Source: Pseudomonadota bacterium (GTDB lineage: Bacteria > Pseudomonadota > Gammaproteobacteria > Burkholderiales > Methylophilaceae). From it: a stretch of DNA of 64,000 bases. Where the stretch lies: positions 62,001 to 126,000 of the forward strand of contig JAKQIT010000111.1 in NCBI GenBank assembly GCA_029556915.1. Reading direction: 5' to 3'. The translations under genes were made by a program, and so were the position numbers. Of this stretch, positions 9,069 through 18,436 are shown piece by piece; position 1 is the stretch's first letter, and each line of letters begins with the position of its first letter. The notes below the pieces were generated by a model, which was not told where the DNA came from, made no database searches, and was given only the letters and a program-made list of their open reading frames with translations.

Positions 9069-10226
9069 CTAACCAATTCTCAAGTCCATATCAATATCAA
9101 ACACACGCACGGTATTTCGCCCAGCGCGTTTTGCTTCATACATGGCAGTGTCTGCGTGTTTTAGTAAATCGTCATGGGTTTTGCCATGTGTGGGAAAAAG
9201 GGCAATCCCTATACTGGGCGACACAAAATAGGGTTCTTGGTTGATTTGGTATGGCTTGTTAAATTCATTAAGAATTTTATTACCAACTTCTTTGGCTTGG
9301 TTGGCTGCTATTTCTGCGTTCATGCTGAGATTTTCAAGCAAAATGATAAATTCATCGCCCCCAAGGCGTGAAACCAAATCACTTTCCCGAATGACTCCTT
9401 TAAGCCTGTCTGCGACTTGTTTAAGTAACAAGTCGCCCATTTCGTGCCCTTGAGTGTCGTTCAGTTTTTTAAAGTTGTCCAAATCAATAAATATCACAGC
9501 GCCACTCATGAGGTGGCGCTTATGAATGCTGAGTGCATGGTCTAAGCTATCTTGCAACAATCGTCGGTTAGGTAGGCCGGTCAATGCATCGTAATAGGCC
9601 ATTTGCCTAATTTGTTCGTCAAATTGCTCAGCCTTGATTCTAAGCATAATATTTTCAACCAAAAGATTGTTTAGCTCATGAATGCTATACACCATAAAAA
9701 ACACGAAGATTGCCCCAGCAAATGCCATCACTAAGGTTTGGGGCGTGCCAATGATGACAAAATAAACAATCAACGGAATGACGGCAAAGTACATATATGC
9801 GAGCGCACTTGGTTTATCGATTGCATAAGCGATAACCGCAGCTGAAGACATACCCGCAATGATAAAAGAGCTAAAAAACAGTAGCTGTATGCTTTGGTGC
9901 TCACCCGCTAAGTAGGGGTTTGCGCCCCAACATACCCCAGTGACAATGACGCCTGCCCGCAACATATTGAGCCTAAACGTATTTTGCTCAACTGAAATGA
10001 CAGGGTGTTTTTTAAAATAAAGTGAAGCCACCAGACGCGCCACGCTAATCATTAGCAGCAGAAAACTCCACAAGTAAATATTTGCTATAGGTATGTTTGT
10101 TTCGTGCGCTTGGGTAAACATTAACAGCCAACCAAGTAAAGCGCTCGACAATACAGACTTTACATTCTGAGTCTGTAGCCTTTTGAGCCTTTCATTGTCT
10201 ATAATGTGCTTTACTGCTGTGTCCAT
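9069..10226 (-). CDS. Membrane-anchored diguanylate cyclase (GGDEF)
   Basis: A 385-residue inner-membrane protein. About residues 25-185 form six hydrophobic segments, a sensor-like membrane domain resembling MASE types. A short coiled linker (about 190-215) leads to a GGDEF domain from about 216. The A-site is an intact RLGGDEF near 286-292, so c-di-GMP synthesis is expected. The stretch before it (NDTQGHEMGDLLLKQVADRL) is canonical, and I do not see a clear RxxD product-inhibition site. It closely resembles the gene at 11008-12153 in length and layout. The ligand sensed is unknown. Confidence 0.88.
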   Translation of the reverse strand: MDTAVKHIIDNERLKRLQTQNVKSVLSSALLGWLLMFTQAHETNIPIANIYLWSFLLLMISVARLVASLYFKKHPVISVEQNTFRLNMLRAGVIVTGVCWGANPYLAGEHQSIQLLFFSSFIIAGMSSAAVIAYAIDKPSALAYMYFAVIPLIVYFVIIGTPQTLVMAFAGAIFVFFMVYSIHELNNLLVENIMLRIKAEQFDEQIRQMAYYDALTGLPNRRLLQDSLDHALSIHKRHLMSGAVIFIDLDNFKKLNDTQGHEMGDLLLKQVADRLKGVIRESDLVSRLGGDEFIILLENLSMNAEIAANQAKEVGNKILNEFNKPYQINQEPYFVSPSIGIALFPTHGKTHDDLLKHADTAMYEAKRAGRNTVRVFDIDMDLRIG

Positions 10227-10260
10227 AGGCTTAATTAACGGTTATAAATAACTTATCTTT

Positions 10261-11001
10261 ATGATAAATATTGGCATTTACATCATCGGCGATGAAATTC
10301 TCTCTGGCAAACGCCAAGACGCACATTTAAGCAAAGTGATTGCCCTGCTTTCTGCGCGCGGTTTACAGTTAAGTTGGGCGCATTATTTGGGCGATATTCC
10401 TGAGCAAATTACGCAGCACCTTAAGCAAAGCATGGCGCGCGGCGATATTGTGTTTAGTTTTGGTGGTATTGGCGCTACGCCAGACGATTACACACGTCAG
10501 TGCGCGGCAGATGCGGCTGGGGTGCCCATAGCCCGCCATGCGGGCGCGGTGGCAGAAATCGTAGCGCAATATGGCGATAGCGCTTACCCCAAGCGCGTGC
10601 TGATGGCGGATTTTCCGCAAGGGTGTGCGCTAATCCCCAACCCGATTAACCGCGTGGCTGGCTTCTCAATCAACCAGCATTATTTTGTGCCGGGCTTTCC
10701 TGAAATGGCGCACCCGATGGTGGAATGGGTGCTAGAAACGTACTACCAACATTTATTTCACAGCCAAGATTATTTAGAGCAATCTATTTTGGTAACAGAA
10801 GCAGGCGAAAGTGATTTGATTGATTTAATGAATGCGATGCTCGCTAAATACCCAAACTTAAAATTATTTAGCTTGCCTAGAAGCAACCAACGTCGCACCA
10901 CAGAGCTAGGCATGAAAGGCGAAAGTGGGCAGGTTAAATTGGCGATGGAATATTTGAAAACTGGTGTTTCGGCGCTAGGTTACCCTTGGGAAAATACTTA
11001 A
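10261..11001 (+). CDS. CinA-like molybdopterin-binding domain protein (COG1058)
   Basis: This 246-residue protein matches the N-terminal MoCF domain of CinA: YIIGDEILSGKRQDAHLS near the start and FSFGGIGATPDDYTRQCAADA near residue 64. Full CinA also has a C-terminal PncC amidase domain, which is absent here, as in many stand-alone COG1058 proteins. Some relatives hydrolyse ADP-ribose or nicotinamide cofactors; the role here is undetermined. It sits alone on the plus strand between two opposite-strand diguanylate cyclase genes, with 34 and 6 bases of spacing. Confidence 0.85.
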   Translation: MINIGIYIIGDEILSGKRQDAHLSKVIALLSARGLQLSWAHYLGDIPEQITQHLKQSMARGDIVFSFGGIGATPDDYTRQCAADAAGVPIARHAGAVAEIVAQYGDSAYPKRVLMADFPQGCALIPNPINRVAGFSINQHYFVPGFPEMAHPMVEWVLETYYQHLFHSQDYLEQSILVTEAGESDLIDLMNAMLAKYPNLKLFSLPRSNQRRTTELGMKGESGQVKLAMEYLKTGVSALGYPWENT

Positions 11002-11007
11002 TTACCT

Positions 11008-12153
11008 TTACCGCCGCATTTCATGGCTGAATATTTGCAGTAAATTTCTACCCGCTTTTTTGGCCTCATACATGGCAGTATCTGCATTTTTTAACAAGCC
11101 CTCAAAGGTTGTTCCGTGCTCCCCAAACATGGCAACACCAATGCTAGATGAACATTGATACTCTTCAGTATTCAGTTTGTAAGGTAGATTTAAAGTGCTG
11201 ATAATTTGCTTACAAATTTGCTCAACCTGTGTAAGGGCGATATGGTAGTCTGCATTTAAGTTTTCCAACATCACAACAAACTCATCGCCCCCTAGTCGGG
11301 CAACACTATCACTTTCACGTACACAACTTAACAACCGCTCTGATAGTTGCTTGAGTAGCAAGTCACCCATATCGTGACCGAGCGTGTCGTTTAATTTTTT
11401 AAAATCATCTACATCTAAAAACAATATGGCGCCTCGTTTGCCAGTGCGGGCACTAATTGTTAATGCGTGGCTAAGCCTATCAATCAGTAAGCGCCTATTG
11501 GGGAGGTCTGTTAACTCATCATAAAACGCCAGTTTTTTAATTGCAGCTTCTCTATCAACCGCCTCAATACTTAATTTAATTCTTTCGGTTAGGCGATTGT
11601 GCATGCTATTAATGCTTGCCGCCATAAAAATAATGTAGAGCGTCCCTGATACGCCCATCGCAATAAAAATTTCGTTGCCAGACAAATACATGCCCAATAA
11701 CGCAGGAATTAAAATACAAGAAATGGAAATATACGCAGAATAACGGTCTATAGAGTAAGAAACCGCCGCACCCGCAGACAAGCCTGCAAGGCAATAGATG
11801 GCAAGCATTTTGTGCTGAAACTCTACCGAGGTAAACATCAGCAGCCCCACCAAACCCCAAAGCAAGCCACTAGCAAACACGCCAAAACGAAATTGTTTTA
11901 ATCGACCAAAAACGTTAGCAGCCTCATCTTGCGTATAGCTTGCCCAATAATGCCCGGCGATTCCCCTAGCCAAATTAACCAATAAGGTTGCAAATAGCCA
12001 AGCCCATAAAATATTGTGTGAAATCGCCCCCCGCAACATATAAGCTAGCACCAAAGCAATCAGTGTATTGGCAAGTAAAGTCTTGCCATTAATTTGCAAC
12101 ATCTCTGCAAATTTTTCTGCTTGAATTGTTACGGTGTGTTGTGAGTCAACCAT
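11008..12153 (-). CDS. Membrane-anchored diguanylate cyclase (GGDEF), paralogue
   Basis: A 381-residue protein with the same plan as the cyclase at 9069-10226: six hydrophobic segments over about residues 25-185, a linker, then a GGDEF domain with intact RLGGDEF near 285-291. Shared stretches such as LTDLPNRRLLIDRL/LTGLPNRRLLQDSL and LFxxHGxTxxxLLKxADTAMYEAKxAGRN point to duplication of one ancestor. The membrane halves have diverged more than the catalytic halves, suggesting that the two cyclases sense different cues. It is not in an operon with a phosphodiesterase or PilZ gene. Confidence 0.88.
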   Translation of the reverse strand: MVDSQHTVTIQAEKFAEMLQINGKTLLANTLIALVLAYMLRGAISHNILWAWLFATLLVNLARGIAGHYWASYTQDEAANVFGRLKQFRFGVFASGLLWGLVGLLMFTSVEFQHKMLAIYCLAGLSAGAAVSYSIDRYSAYISISCILIPALLGMYLSGNEIFIAMGVSGTLYIIFMAASINSMHNRLTERIKLSIEAVDREAAIKKLAFYDELTDLPNRRLLIDRLSHALTISARTGKRGAILFLDVDDFKKLNDTLGHDMGDLLLKQLSERLLSCVRESDSVARLGGDEFVVMLENLNADYHIALTQVEQICKQIISTLNLPYKLNTEEYQCSSSIGVAMFGEHGTTFEGLLKNADTAMYEAKKAGRNLLQIFSHEMRR

Positions 12154-12272
12154 TGGTTTTTTGAGTTTTTAACCGATTAACTTCATATCGGCATTGTGAA
12201 TATGTCTAGGCTACATAGTTAGCATTATGCGACAATTTGCCAGTCCTCACAACCAAATATACTTTTTAACCT

Positions 12273-12533
12273 ATGCAATGCCGCCCTAACTGCGGTGCCT
12301 GTTGCACCGCCCCCAGCATCAATAGTGCTATCCCCGGCATGCCAAATGGCAAGCCAGCGGGGGTGCGCTGCGTTCAATTAGATAGTGAAAATCGTTGCAT
12401 GATTTTTGGCAAACCCGAGCGACCAGATTTTTGTGGTGGCTTGCAACCCAATGTTGAAATGTGTGGTGAAAATCGCAGCCATGCCATGCATTTTTTAGCG
12501 CGATTAGAAGTGCTAACAAAACCCGATTTTTAG
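12273..12533 (+). CDS. YkgJ-type cysteine cluster protein
   Basis: This 86-residue protein begins with a CxxxCxxCC cluster (residues 3, 7, 10 and 11 in [11 protein letters not shown]), with further cysteines near residues 32, 43, 55 and 65. This is the layout of the YkgJ family of putative zinc- or iron-binding cysteine-cluster proteins. The biochemical role is unknown. It is transcribed alone and followed by family 1 repeat copy 2. The upstream gap of about 120 bases from the cyclase gene on the other strand leaves room for a promoter. Confidence 0.8.
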   Translation: MQCRPNCGACCTAPSINSAIPGMPNGKPAGVRCVQLDSENRCMIFGKPERPDFCGGLQPNVEMCGENRSHAMHFLARLEVLTKPDF

Positions 12534-12540
12534 CTCATCT

Positions 12541-12610
12541 TCCTAACAGTACCTCTGAAAGCCAGTATCTATGCGGCTTTCAGAGGCATAAAAATCTCTC
12601 GGGCGAAAAT
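12541..12610 (+). repeat. Family 1 hairpin repeat, copy 2
   Basis: A perfect 12-bp stem, CCTCTGAAAGCC (12552-12563) with GGCTTTCAGAGG (12575-12586), has an 11-base loop and the tail CTCTCGGGCG. It lies between the convergent YkgJ and MFS genes. Here the central GCAAG is GAAAG, with the partner strand changed to match (a compensatory change). Confidence 0.85.
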
Positions 12611-12638
12611 TGCTTAAATAAAACGTGATTTAATCAGC

Positions 12639-13898
12639 TCAATTTTTGGCAGTTTCACGCATGCACCATACTGCAATAAAACTAATCGCCGCCATGCCTG
12701 AAACGTAATAACCCACCCAAATTAAACCACCGTCATTGACCAATAATTGCGAAACACTCGGCGCAAACGATGCCCCCAAAATACCGCCCAGTTGGTAGGC
12801 CAAGCCCGCGCCTGTGTAGCGCACTGCAACAGGAAACTGTTCTGGCAAAAACGCGCCCATCGGGGCAAAAGTTGCGCCCATTAAAAATAGTGCGAGTGAT
12901 AAAAACAGCGTAATTTGCAGCAAACTTCCGCTCGCCAATAAGGGGTTTAATGCAAATCCGGCTAATACGGCGCAAAACGCACTAAACATTAACACTGGGC
13001 GGCGACCGAATTTATCGCTCAATTTTGCCGAAATTGGCGTGGAGAGTGTCATAAAAAGCACCGCCACGCATAACATCTCTAAAAATTGCGGCCGAGCGAT
13101 GCCCAGCACTTTTGTGCCATAACTCAAGCAAAAAACGGTGGCGGTATAAAACAAGTTATAGCACACCACCATGGCTAATGCGCCGAGAAAAACTGGCTTA
13201 ACATGTTGTTTTAATAAAGGTTTAATGGGGGTAGCATGCGTATTTTTCTGTGCCAAAACTTGTGCAAATTCTGGCGTTTCTGCCAATTTAAAACGCACAT
13301 ATAAACCTACACCTACCAACAGAGCGCTCAAAATAAACGGGATGCGCCAACCAAAACTTTTAAACTCAGCTTCGGTGAGCCATAAAGATAATCCTAAAAA
13401 ACTCAGCGTGGCAAATAAAAACCCCACTGACGGACCCAACTGCGGAAACATGCCAAACCAGCCACGCTTACCCGCTGGCGCGTGCTCGGTAGCAAGTAAG
13501 GCCGCCCCGCCCCACTCGCCGCCTAAACCTATGCCTTGCCCAAAGCGCAAAATACACAGGGCAATTGGCGCAAGTGTACCCAGCGTATCGTAGCCGGGCA
13601 GCAAACCTATCAATAGCGTTGAAACACCCATCACCAGCAACGAAGCGGCTAACGTGGCTTTACGACCAATTTTATCGCCAAAATGCCCAAACACAATGGC
13701 GCCAAGTGGGCGCGCAATAAAGGCAATACCAAAGGTTAAAAATGCATTGAGCGACTGTGCGGCAGGATTACTGGCGGGAAAGAACACTTCGCCAATCACC
13801 AAGGCAGCCGCCATGGCATAAATATAAAAATCGTAAAATTCAATGGCCGTGCCGATAAAGCTGGCAAAAGCAATGTGGGTGGTCGAGATTTTTTGCAT
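12639..13898 (-). CDS. MFS transporter of the metabolite:H+ symporter type
   Basis: A 419-residue, 12-helix inner-membrane transporter. The motif GHFGDKIGRK after helix 2 and RFGQGIGLGGEWGGA in helix 4 place it in the metabolite:H+ symporter group (citrate, proline/betaine, shikimate or alpha-ketoglutarate type). The start at 13898 (MQKISTTHIAFASFIG) is chosen because it begins the family-typical first helix; 45 upstream in-frame residues have no family character and overlap the dusB promoter region. No clear Shine-Dalgarno is visible. The substrate, probably an organic acid or compatible solute, cannot be told. Confidence 0.87.
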   Translation of the reverse strand: MQKISTTHIAFASFIGTAIEFYDFYIYAMAAALVIGEVFFPASNPAAQSLNAFLTFGIAFIARPLGAIVFGHFGDKIGRKATLAASLLVMGVSTLLIGLLPGYDTLGTLAPIALCILRFGQGIGLGGEWGGAALLATEHAPAGKRGWFGMFPQLGPSVGFLFATLSFLGLSLWLTEAEFKSFGWRIPFILSALLVGVGLYVRFKLAETPEFAQVLAQKNTHATPIKPLLKQHVKPVFLGALAMVVCYNLFYTATVFCLSYGTKVLGIARPQFLEMLCVAVLFMTLSTPISAKLSDKFGRRPVLMFSAFCAVLAGFALNPLLASGSLLQITLFLSLALFLMGATFAPMGAFLPEQFPVAVRYTGAGLAYQLGGILGASFAPSVSQLLVNDGGLIWVGYYVSGMAAISFIAVWCMRETAKN

Positions 13899-14015
13899 AA
13901 GCGTTTTGTTAAAAAGTAGCCAAAACAAATTGTATGCCCAAAAGCGAAATTCATGTTTTCTAAGCAGGCAATTGCGTATAAAATAGGCAACTTTCTCGTT
14001 ACGCATTAAAAACCT

Positions 14016-15044
14016 GTGCAAATCGGCAATCACATTTTAAAAAATAATCTCGTAGTTGCGCCTATGGCTGGCGTTACAGACCGCCCTTTCCGCCAATTGT
14101 GCAAAAAAATGGGCGCAGGCTTGGCCGTTTCAGAGATGGTGACTTCAAACTCACTGTTATATGGCAGCGAAAAAACCAAGCGTCGCGCCAATCATGCAGG
14201 CGAAGTTGACCCGATTTCTGTGCAAATCGCCGGTGCAGACCCCAAAATGATGGCAGAAGCCGCCAAACATAATGTAGATAATGGCGCACAAATTATTGAC
14301 ATCAATATGGGCTGCCCGGCTAAAAAAATCTGTAATGTGATGGCAGGTAGCGCTCTCCTTAAAGATGAACCACTGGTCGCGCAAATTTTACGTGCAGTGG
14401 TAAATGCTGTAGATGTGCCTGTGACGCTAAAAATTCGCACAGGCTGGGATAAACAAAACCGTAATGCAGTGCAAATAGCCAAAATGGCTGAAGATATTGG
14501 TGTACAAGCGTTAGCGATGCACGGCCGCACTCGAGCTTGCGCGTATTTAGGTGAAGCGGAATACGACACCATTGCGCAAGTGAAGCAAGCGATTCGAATT
14601 CCACTGATTGCCAACGGCGACATCACCACGCCAGAAAAAGCCAAGTTTGTACTCGATTACACAGGCGCAGACGCAGTAATGATAGGTCGCGCAGCGCAAG
14701 GCCGGCCATGGATTTTTAGAGAAATTGCGCACTACTTAGAAACAGGCACGCATCTTTTGCCACCGACAGTAGATGAAATTCACGCTGTGATGTTAGCCCA
14801 TCTGCATGATTTATATGATTTTTATGGTGACTTAACTGGCATGCGTATGGCACGTAAGCATATTTCTTGGTACACCAAAGGCTTAGCTGGTTCAGCTAGT
14901 TTTAGACACAACATGAATACATTACAAACCATTGAGCTACAACTTGGTGCGATTAACGACTTTTTTGCCGAGCAAAAAACGCGTAGCGAACGCTTAGTTT
15001 ATATTGAGCAAGACATTGACGCAGGAGAAGCCCTAGCGGCTTGA
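14016..15044 (+). CDS. dusB: tRNA-dihydrouridine synthase B
   Basis: A 342-residue FMN-dependent tRNA-dihydrouridine synthase. Family elements are visible: VVAPMAGVTDRPFR near the N terminus, MGCPAKKICN with the catalytic cysteine near residue 97, HGRTR near 170 and IANGDI near 198. The start is GTG at 14016. It directly precedes fis, with at most a four-base overlap, the conserved dusB-fis arrangement of proteobacteria, where dusB leader sequence controls Fis level. No clear Shine-Dalgarno precedes the GTG. Confidence 0.95.
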   Translation: MQIGNHILKNNLVVAPMAGVTDRPFRQLCKKMGAGLAVSEMVTSNSLLYGSEKTKRRANHAGEVDPISVQIAGADPKMMAEAAKHNVDNGAQIIDINMGCPAKKICNVMAGSALLKDEPLVAQILRAVVNAVDVPVTLKIRTGWDKQNRNAVQIAKMAEDIGVQALAMHGRTRACAYLGEAEYDTIAQVKQAIRIPLIANGDITTPEKAKFVLDYTGADAVMIGRAAQGRPWIFREIAHYLETGTHLLPPTVDEIHAVMLAHLHDLYDFYGDLTGMRMARKHISWYTKGLAGSASFRHNMNTLQTIELQLGAINDFFAEQKTRSERLVYIEQDIDAGEALAA

Positions 15045-15049
15045 TTGAG

Positions 15050-15280
15050 ATGCCAAACGAGCTTGCTGACAGCGTTAGAAAATCTTTAGATGCCTATTTT
15101 TCTCATCTGGATGGCGAAACCCCGCATGCTATTTATGACATGGTGTTGCATAGCATTGAAAAACCTATGCTGGAATATATATTAAAAAAAGTGGGTGGTA
15201 ACCAAAGCAAGGCTGCCGAAATTTTGGGCTTAAATCGTAATACATTGCGCAAAAAAATGGCGCAGTACAACCTCGAATAA
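15050..15280 (+). CDS. fis: DNA-binding protein Fis
   Basis: Fis is a small nucleoid-associated dimer that bends DNA. The 76-residue product has the C-terminal helix-turn-helix GNQSKAAEILGLNRNTLRKKM, here given in parts: GNQSKAAEIL then GLNRNTLRKK. The segment matches E. coli Fis closely, whereas the N-terminal arm is shorter. ATG at 15050 is chosen; a TTG at 15041 overlapping the dusB stop (TTGA) would add three residues and is a real alternative. It is co-transcribed with dusB and lies 25 bases before purH. Confidence 0.93.
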   Translation: MPNELADSVRKSLDAYFSHLDGETPHAIYDMVLHSIEKPMLEYILKKVGGNQSKAAEILGLNRNTLRKKMAQYNLE

Positions 15281-15305
15281 CTTTTCATTTCTTTAAGAGA
15301 GTAAC

Positions 15306-16913
15306 ATGGCGGTCATTAAACGTGCGCTGATTAGCGTTTCTGATAAATCTGGTATTTTAGAGCTTGCTACTGCGCTCACCAAATTGAATGTAGAAATTTT
15401 ATCTACTGGCGGCACGGCAAAATTATTCCGCGAAAACAATATTCCTGTCATTGAAGTGAGCGACTACACGGGGTTCCCTGAAATGTTAGATGGTCGCGTT
15501 AAAACTTTGCACCCTAAAGTGCACGGCGGCTTGTTAGGCAGACGCGATTTGCCTGAACACGTGGCCGCCATGCAGGCACAAAATATTTCCAATATTGACT
15601 TATTAGTGGTCAATTTATATCCGTTTGAAGCAACTGTTTGCAAGCCTAATTGCACGCTAGAAGATGCTATTGAAAATATTGATATTGGCGGACCGGCTAT
15701 GGTGCGTTCTGCGGCAAAAAACTGGAATGATGTTGCCGTACTCACCGATGCGGCACAATACTCCGCAGTGACTGCAGAGCTACAAGCCAATAAAGGTGAG
15801 GTTTCTAAAGCTACGCGCTTCAAATTATCTGTCGCAGCGTTTAATCGCATCGCGCAGTATGATGCCGCGATTAGCAACTATTTATCTGCAATTGATTTTG
15901 ATGCAACCGAGCAAGCTGGCAAGCCTGTTGCCAACCAATTCCCAGAACAAATGAACAGCAGTTTTGTCAAAATGCAAGACTTACGCTACGGTGAAAACGC
16001 ACACCAACAAGCTGCGTTTTATCGTGACTTGTACCCAGCGCCAGGCAGCTTAGCTACTGCGCAACAACTACAAGGCAAAGAGTTAAGCTACAACAACATT
16101 GCCGATGCCGATGCCGCTTGGGAAGCGGTAAAGTCATTTACAGGCAATGCTTGCGTGATTGTCAAACATGCCAACCCATGCGGTGTGGCTCTCGGCGTAA
16201 CTCCATTAGAAGCATATTCTAAAGCATTTAAAACTGACCCAACCTCAGCTTTTGGCGGCATTATTGCTTTTAACTGCACGCTCGATGGTGCAGGTGCTGA
16301 AGCCGTGAGCAAACAATTTGTTGAAGTATTGATTGCGCCAGACTACACCCCTGAAGCATTGGCGATTTTTAGTGCTAAAGCCAATGTACGGGTACTTAAA
16401 ATTGCCTTGCCTACTGGCGGAGCAACCGCTTGGGAGCAAGGCCGCAATGCGGTAGATTCTAAGCGAGTGGGTTCTGGCATTTTGTTACAGACAGCAGATA
16501 ACCACGACATACAAATGGCAGATCTCAAAATAGTGACCAAGCTAAAACCTACACCCCAACAAATGCAAGATTTGCTTTTTGCTTGGAATGTAGCGAAATA
16601 TGTGAAGTCCAACGCGATTGTTTTCTGCGGCAATGGTATGACTTTGGGCGTGGGCGCAGGCCAAATGAGCCGCGTAGATAGCACCAAAATAGCCGCCATC
16701 AAGGCACAAAATGCCGGTTTAAGCTTACAAGGCTCCGTGGTCGCCTCTGATGCGTTTTTCCCATTCCGTGATGGGGTGGATGTGCTGGCTGACAACGGTG
16801 CATGCTGTGTGATTCACCCAGGTGGCAGTATGCGTGACGAAGAAGTCATTGCGGCTGCAGACGAGCGTGGCCTAGCGATGGTTGTGACTGGTATTCGCCA
16901 TTTTAGGCACTAA
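15306..16913 (+). CDS. purH: Bifunctional AICAR transformylase / IMP cyclohydrolase
   Basis: A 535-residue PurH catalysing the last two steps of de novo IMP synthesis. The N-terminal cyclohydrolase (about 1-200) begins [15 protein letters not shown] and has STGGTAKLF and [15 protein letters not shown]. The C-terminal transformylase shows LRYGENAHQ near 222, the catalytic KHANPCG near 283 and SDAFFPFRD near 478. It starts 25 bases after fis with a TAAGAGAG ribosome binding site, so it may be read from the dusB-fis transcript. A family 2 element begins at its stop codon and separates it from purD. Confidence 0.97.
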   Translation: MAVIKRALISVSDKSGILELATALTKLNVEILSTGGTAKLFRENNIPVIEVSDYTGFPEMLDGRVKTLHPKVHGGLLGRRDLPEHVAAMQAQNISNIDLLVVNLYPFEATVCKPNCTLEDAIENIDIGGPAMVRSAAKNWNDVAVLTDAAQYSAVTAELQANKGEVSKATRFKLSVAAFNRIAQYDAAISNYLSAIDFDATEQAGKPVANQFPEQMNSSFVKMQDLRYGENAHQQAAFYRDLYPAPGSLATAQQLQGKELSYNNIADADAAWEAVKSFTGNACVIVKHANPCGVALGVTPLEAYSKAFKTDPTSAFGGIIAFNCTLDGAGAEAVSKQFVEVLIAPDYTPEALAIFSAKANVRVLKIALPTGGATAWEQGRNAVDSKRVGSGILLQTADNHDIQMADLKIVTKLKPTPQQMQDLLFAWNVAKYVKSNAIVFCGNGMTLGVGAGQMSRVDSTKIAAIKAQNAGLSLQGSVVASDAFFPFRDGVDVLADNGACCVIHPGGSMRDEEVIAAADERGLAMVVTGIRHFRH

Positions 16914-17054
16914 CACCATGATAAATTTACTACGCGATTCATTGGCTGTGTCGCATGCTCGCTCAATTCTCGCCTACCAACTGCGGTATGTCTCGTATTT
17001 CGCTGTGCAGCTTCTTGCCTATAAACCGCTCGCGACAATTTCTCAAGGTGTTAG
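16910..17054 (-). repeat. Family 2 stem-loop element, copy e
   Basis: The element fills the purH-purD gap. The outermost arms CTAACACC (16910-16917) and GGTGTTAG (17047-17054) are perfectly complementary, and the left arm contains the purH stop codon. An inner TGTCGC/GCGACA pair follows. The diverged core aligns with copy g. Because it lies within a probable operon, it could be an mRNA hairpin tuning purD expression. Confidence 0.65.
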
Positions 17055-17060
17055 ATAGTT

Positions 17061-18329
17061 ATGAAAATTCTAGTGATTGGTTCTGGCGGACGTGAGCACG
17101 CACTTGCATGGAAAGTAGCGCAAAATAAGGCTGTAAGCCGTGTCTATGTTGCGCCTGGCAACGCCGGAACAGCTACCAACCCAGATATGGTGAATGTGCC
17201 ATTTACCAAAGTAGATGAGCTTGTAAAATTTGCCCAAGACGAACACATTCATCTCACCATTGTCGGTCCAGAAGCGCCGCTTAGCCAAGGCGTGGTGGAT
17301 GCTTTCCGTGCGGCGGATTTGAAAATTTTTGGCCCAACAAAAGCGGCGGCACAACTAGAAAGCTCTAAAGATTTTGCCAAAGCGTTTATGGTGCGTCACG
17401 GCATTCCAACGGCTAAATATGAAACTTTTACCGACGCCAAAAAAGCACACGATTATGTGAACAGCAACGGCGCACCGATTGTGATTAAAGCCGATGGTTT
17501 GGCTGCTGGCAAGGGTGTAGTGGTGGCGATGACTGCTGATGAAGCACACGCGGCCATTGATGCCATGGTATCTGACAACAAACTCGGCGATGCTGGTGCG
17601 CGCGTGGTGATTGAAGAGTTTTTAACTGGCGAAGAAGCGAGTTTTATGGTGATGGTGGATGGTAAAAACATTTTGCCGCTCGCGACTAGTCAAGATCATA
17701 AACGCTTATTGAATGGCGATTTAGGCCCCAATACAGGCGGCATGGGCGCTTATTCACCCGCGCCTTGCGTTACGCCAGAAATTCACGCCAAGGCCTTGCG
17801 CGAGATTATTCGCCCAACTGTAGAGGGCATGGCTAAAGACGGTATTCCCTACACGGGATTTTTATATGCTGGGTTAATGATTTCACCCAATGGCGAAGTA
17901 AAAACATTAGAGTTTAACTGCCGCATGGGCGACCCCGAAACGCAGCCGATTATGATGCGCTTAAAAACTGATTTAGTCGGGCTCATGGAGCATGCCGTCA
18001 ATGGTACGCTCAATCAGGCTGAAACTGAGTGGGATAGACGTTTCGCGCTTGGGGTGGTGATGGCCTCTGCCAATTATCCAGACGCGCCAAAATTAGGTGA
18101 TGAAATTACTGGATTGCCAAAAGACCTAGTGGATGCGCATGTGTTTCACGCAGGGACAACGCTTAAAGACGGTAAAGTAGTCACCAGTGGTGGCCGTGTT
18201 TTATGTGTGACTGCGCTGGGTGAAACAGTCAAATTCGCGCAACAGCAAGCCTATAAAATCGCTGCGAATATCCACTTTGATGGTGCGCAATACCGCACCG
18301 ATATTGGCTATCGCGCCATTAAAGGTTAG
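17061..18329 (+). CDS. purD: Phosphoribosylamine-glycine ligase
   Basis: PurD (422 residues) is the ATP-grasp enzyme of the second de novo purine step. The N domain starts KILVIGSGGREHALAWK, the ATP-grasp region includes VIKADGLAAGKGVVVA near residue 143, the substrate loop is GPNTGGMGAYSPAP near 223, and the metal ligands lie in LEFNCRMGDPETQ near 288. It follows purH on the same strand, separated only by the family 2 element, and probably shares its transcript. No anomalies are seen. Confidence 0.97.
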   Translation: MKILVIGSGGREHALAWKVAQNKAVSRVYVAPGNAGTATNPDMVNVPFTKVDELVKFAQDEHIHLTIVGPEAPLSQGVVDAFRAADLKIFGPTKAAAQLESSKDFAKAFMVRHGIPTAKYETFTDAKKAHDYVNSNGAPIVIKADGLAAGKGVVVAMTADEAHAAIDAMVSDNKLGDAGARVVIEEFLTGEEASFMVMVDGKNILPLATSQDHKRLLNGDLGPNTGGMGAYSPAPCVTPEIHAKALREIIRPTVEGMAKDGIPYTGFLYAGLMISPNGEVKTLEFNCRMGDPETQPIMMRLKTDLVGLMEHAVNGTLNQAETEWDRRFALGVVMASANYPDAPKLGDEITGLPKDLVDAHVFHAGTTLKDGKVVTSGGRVLCVTALGETVKFAQQQAYKIAANIHFDGAQYRTDIGYRAIKG

Positions 18330-18343
18330 TTTGAGTCAGCAAG

Positions 18344-18436
18344 ATGGAACTGATCATTTTACTGGTGGTCGTTCTTTTGCTGATTTTTGCTTTGCCACGT
18401 TACCTCAAAAACAAGCCCGATGACGAAGCCGATTAA
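18344..18436 (+). CDS. Thirty-residue single-span membrane microprotein
   Basis: A 30-codon frame runs from ATG at 18344 to TAA at 18434-18436. The product begins MELIILLVVVLLLIF, a strongly hydrophobic helix of about 17 residues, followed by ALPRYLKNKPDD and an acidic end. It begins 15 bases after the purD stop and overlaps the BFD gene start (18420) by 17 bases, so it may couple purD to BFD translation. The ribosome binding site is weak. I do not recognise a family. The clean transmembrane segment, charged tail and operon position support a real gene, but conservation was not tested. Confidence 0.5.
   Translation: MELIILLVVVLLLIFALPRYLKNKPDDEAD

Noticed and set aside
13899-14033. Longer N terminus for the MFS transporter
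   Set aside because: The additional 45 residues are not typical of the family and would overlap the region upstream of dusB.
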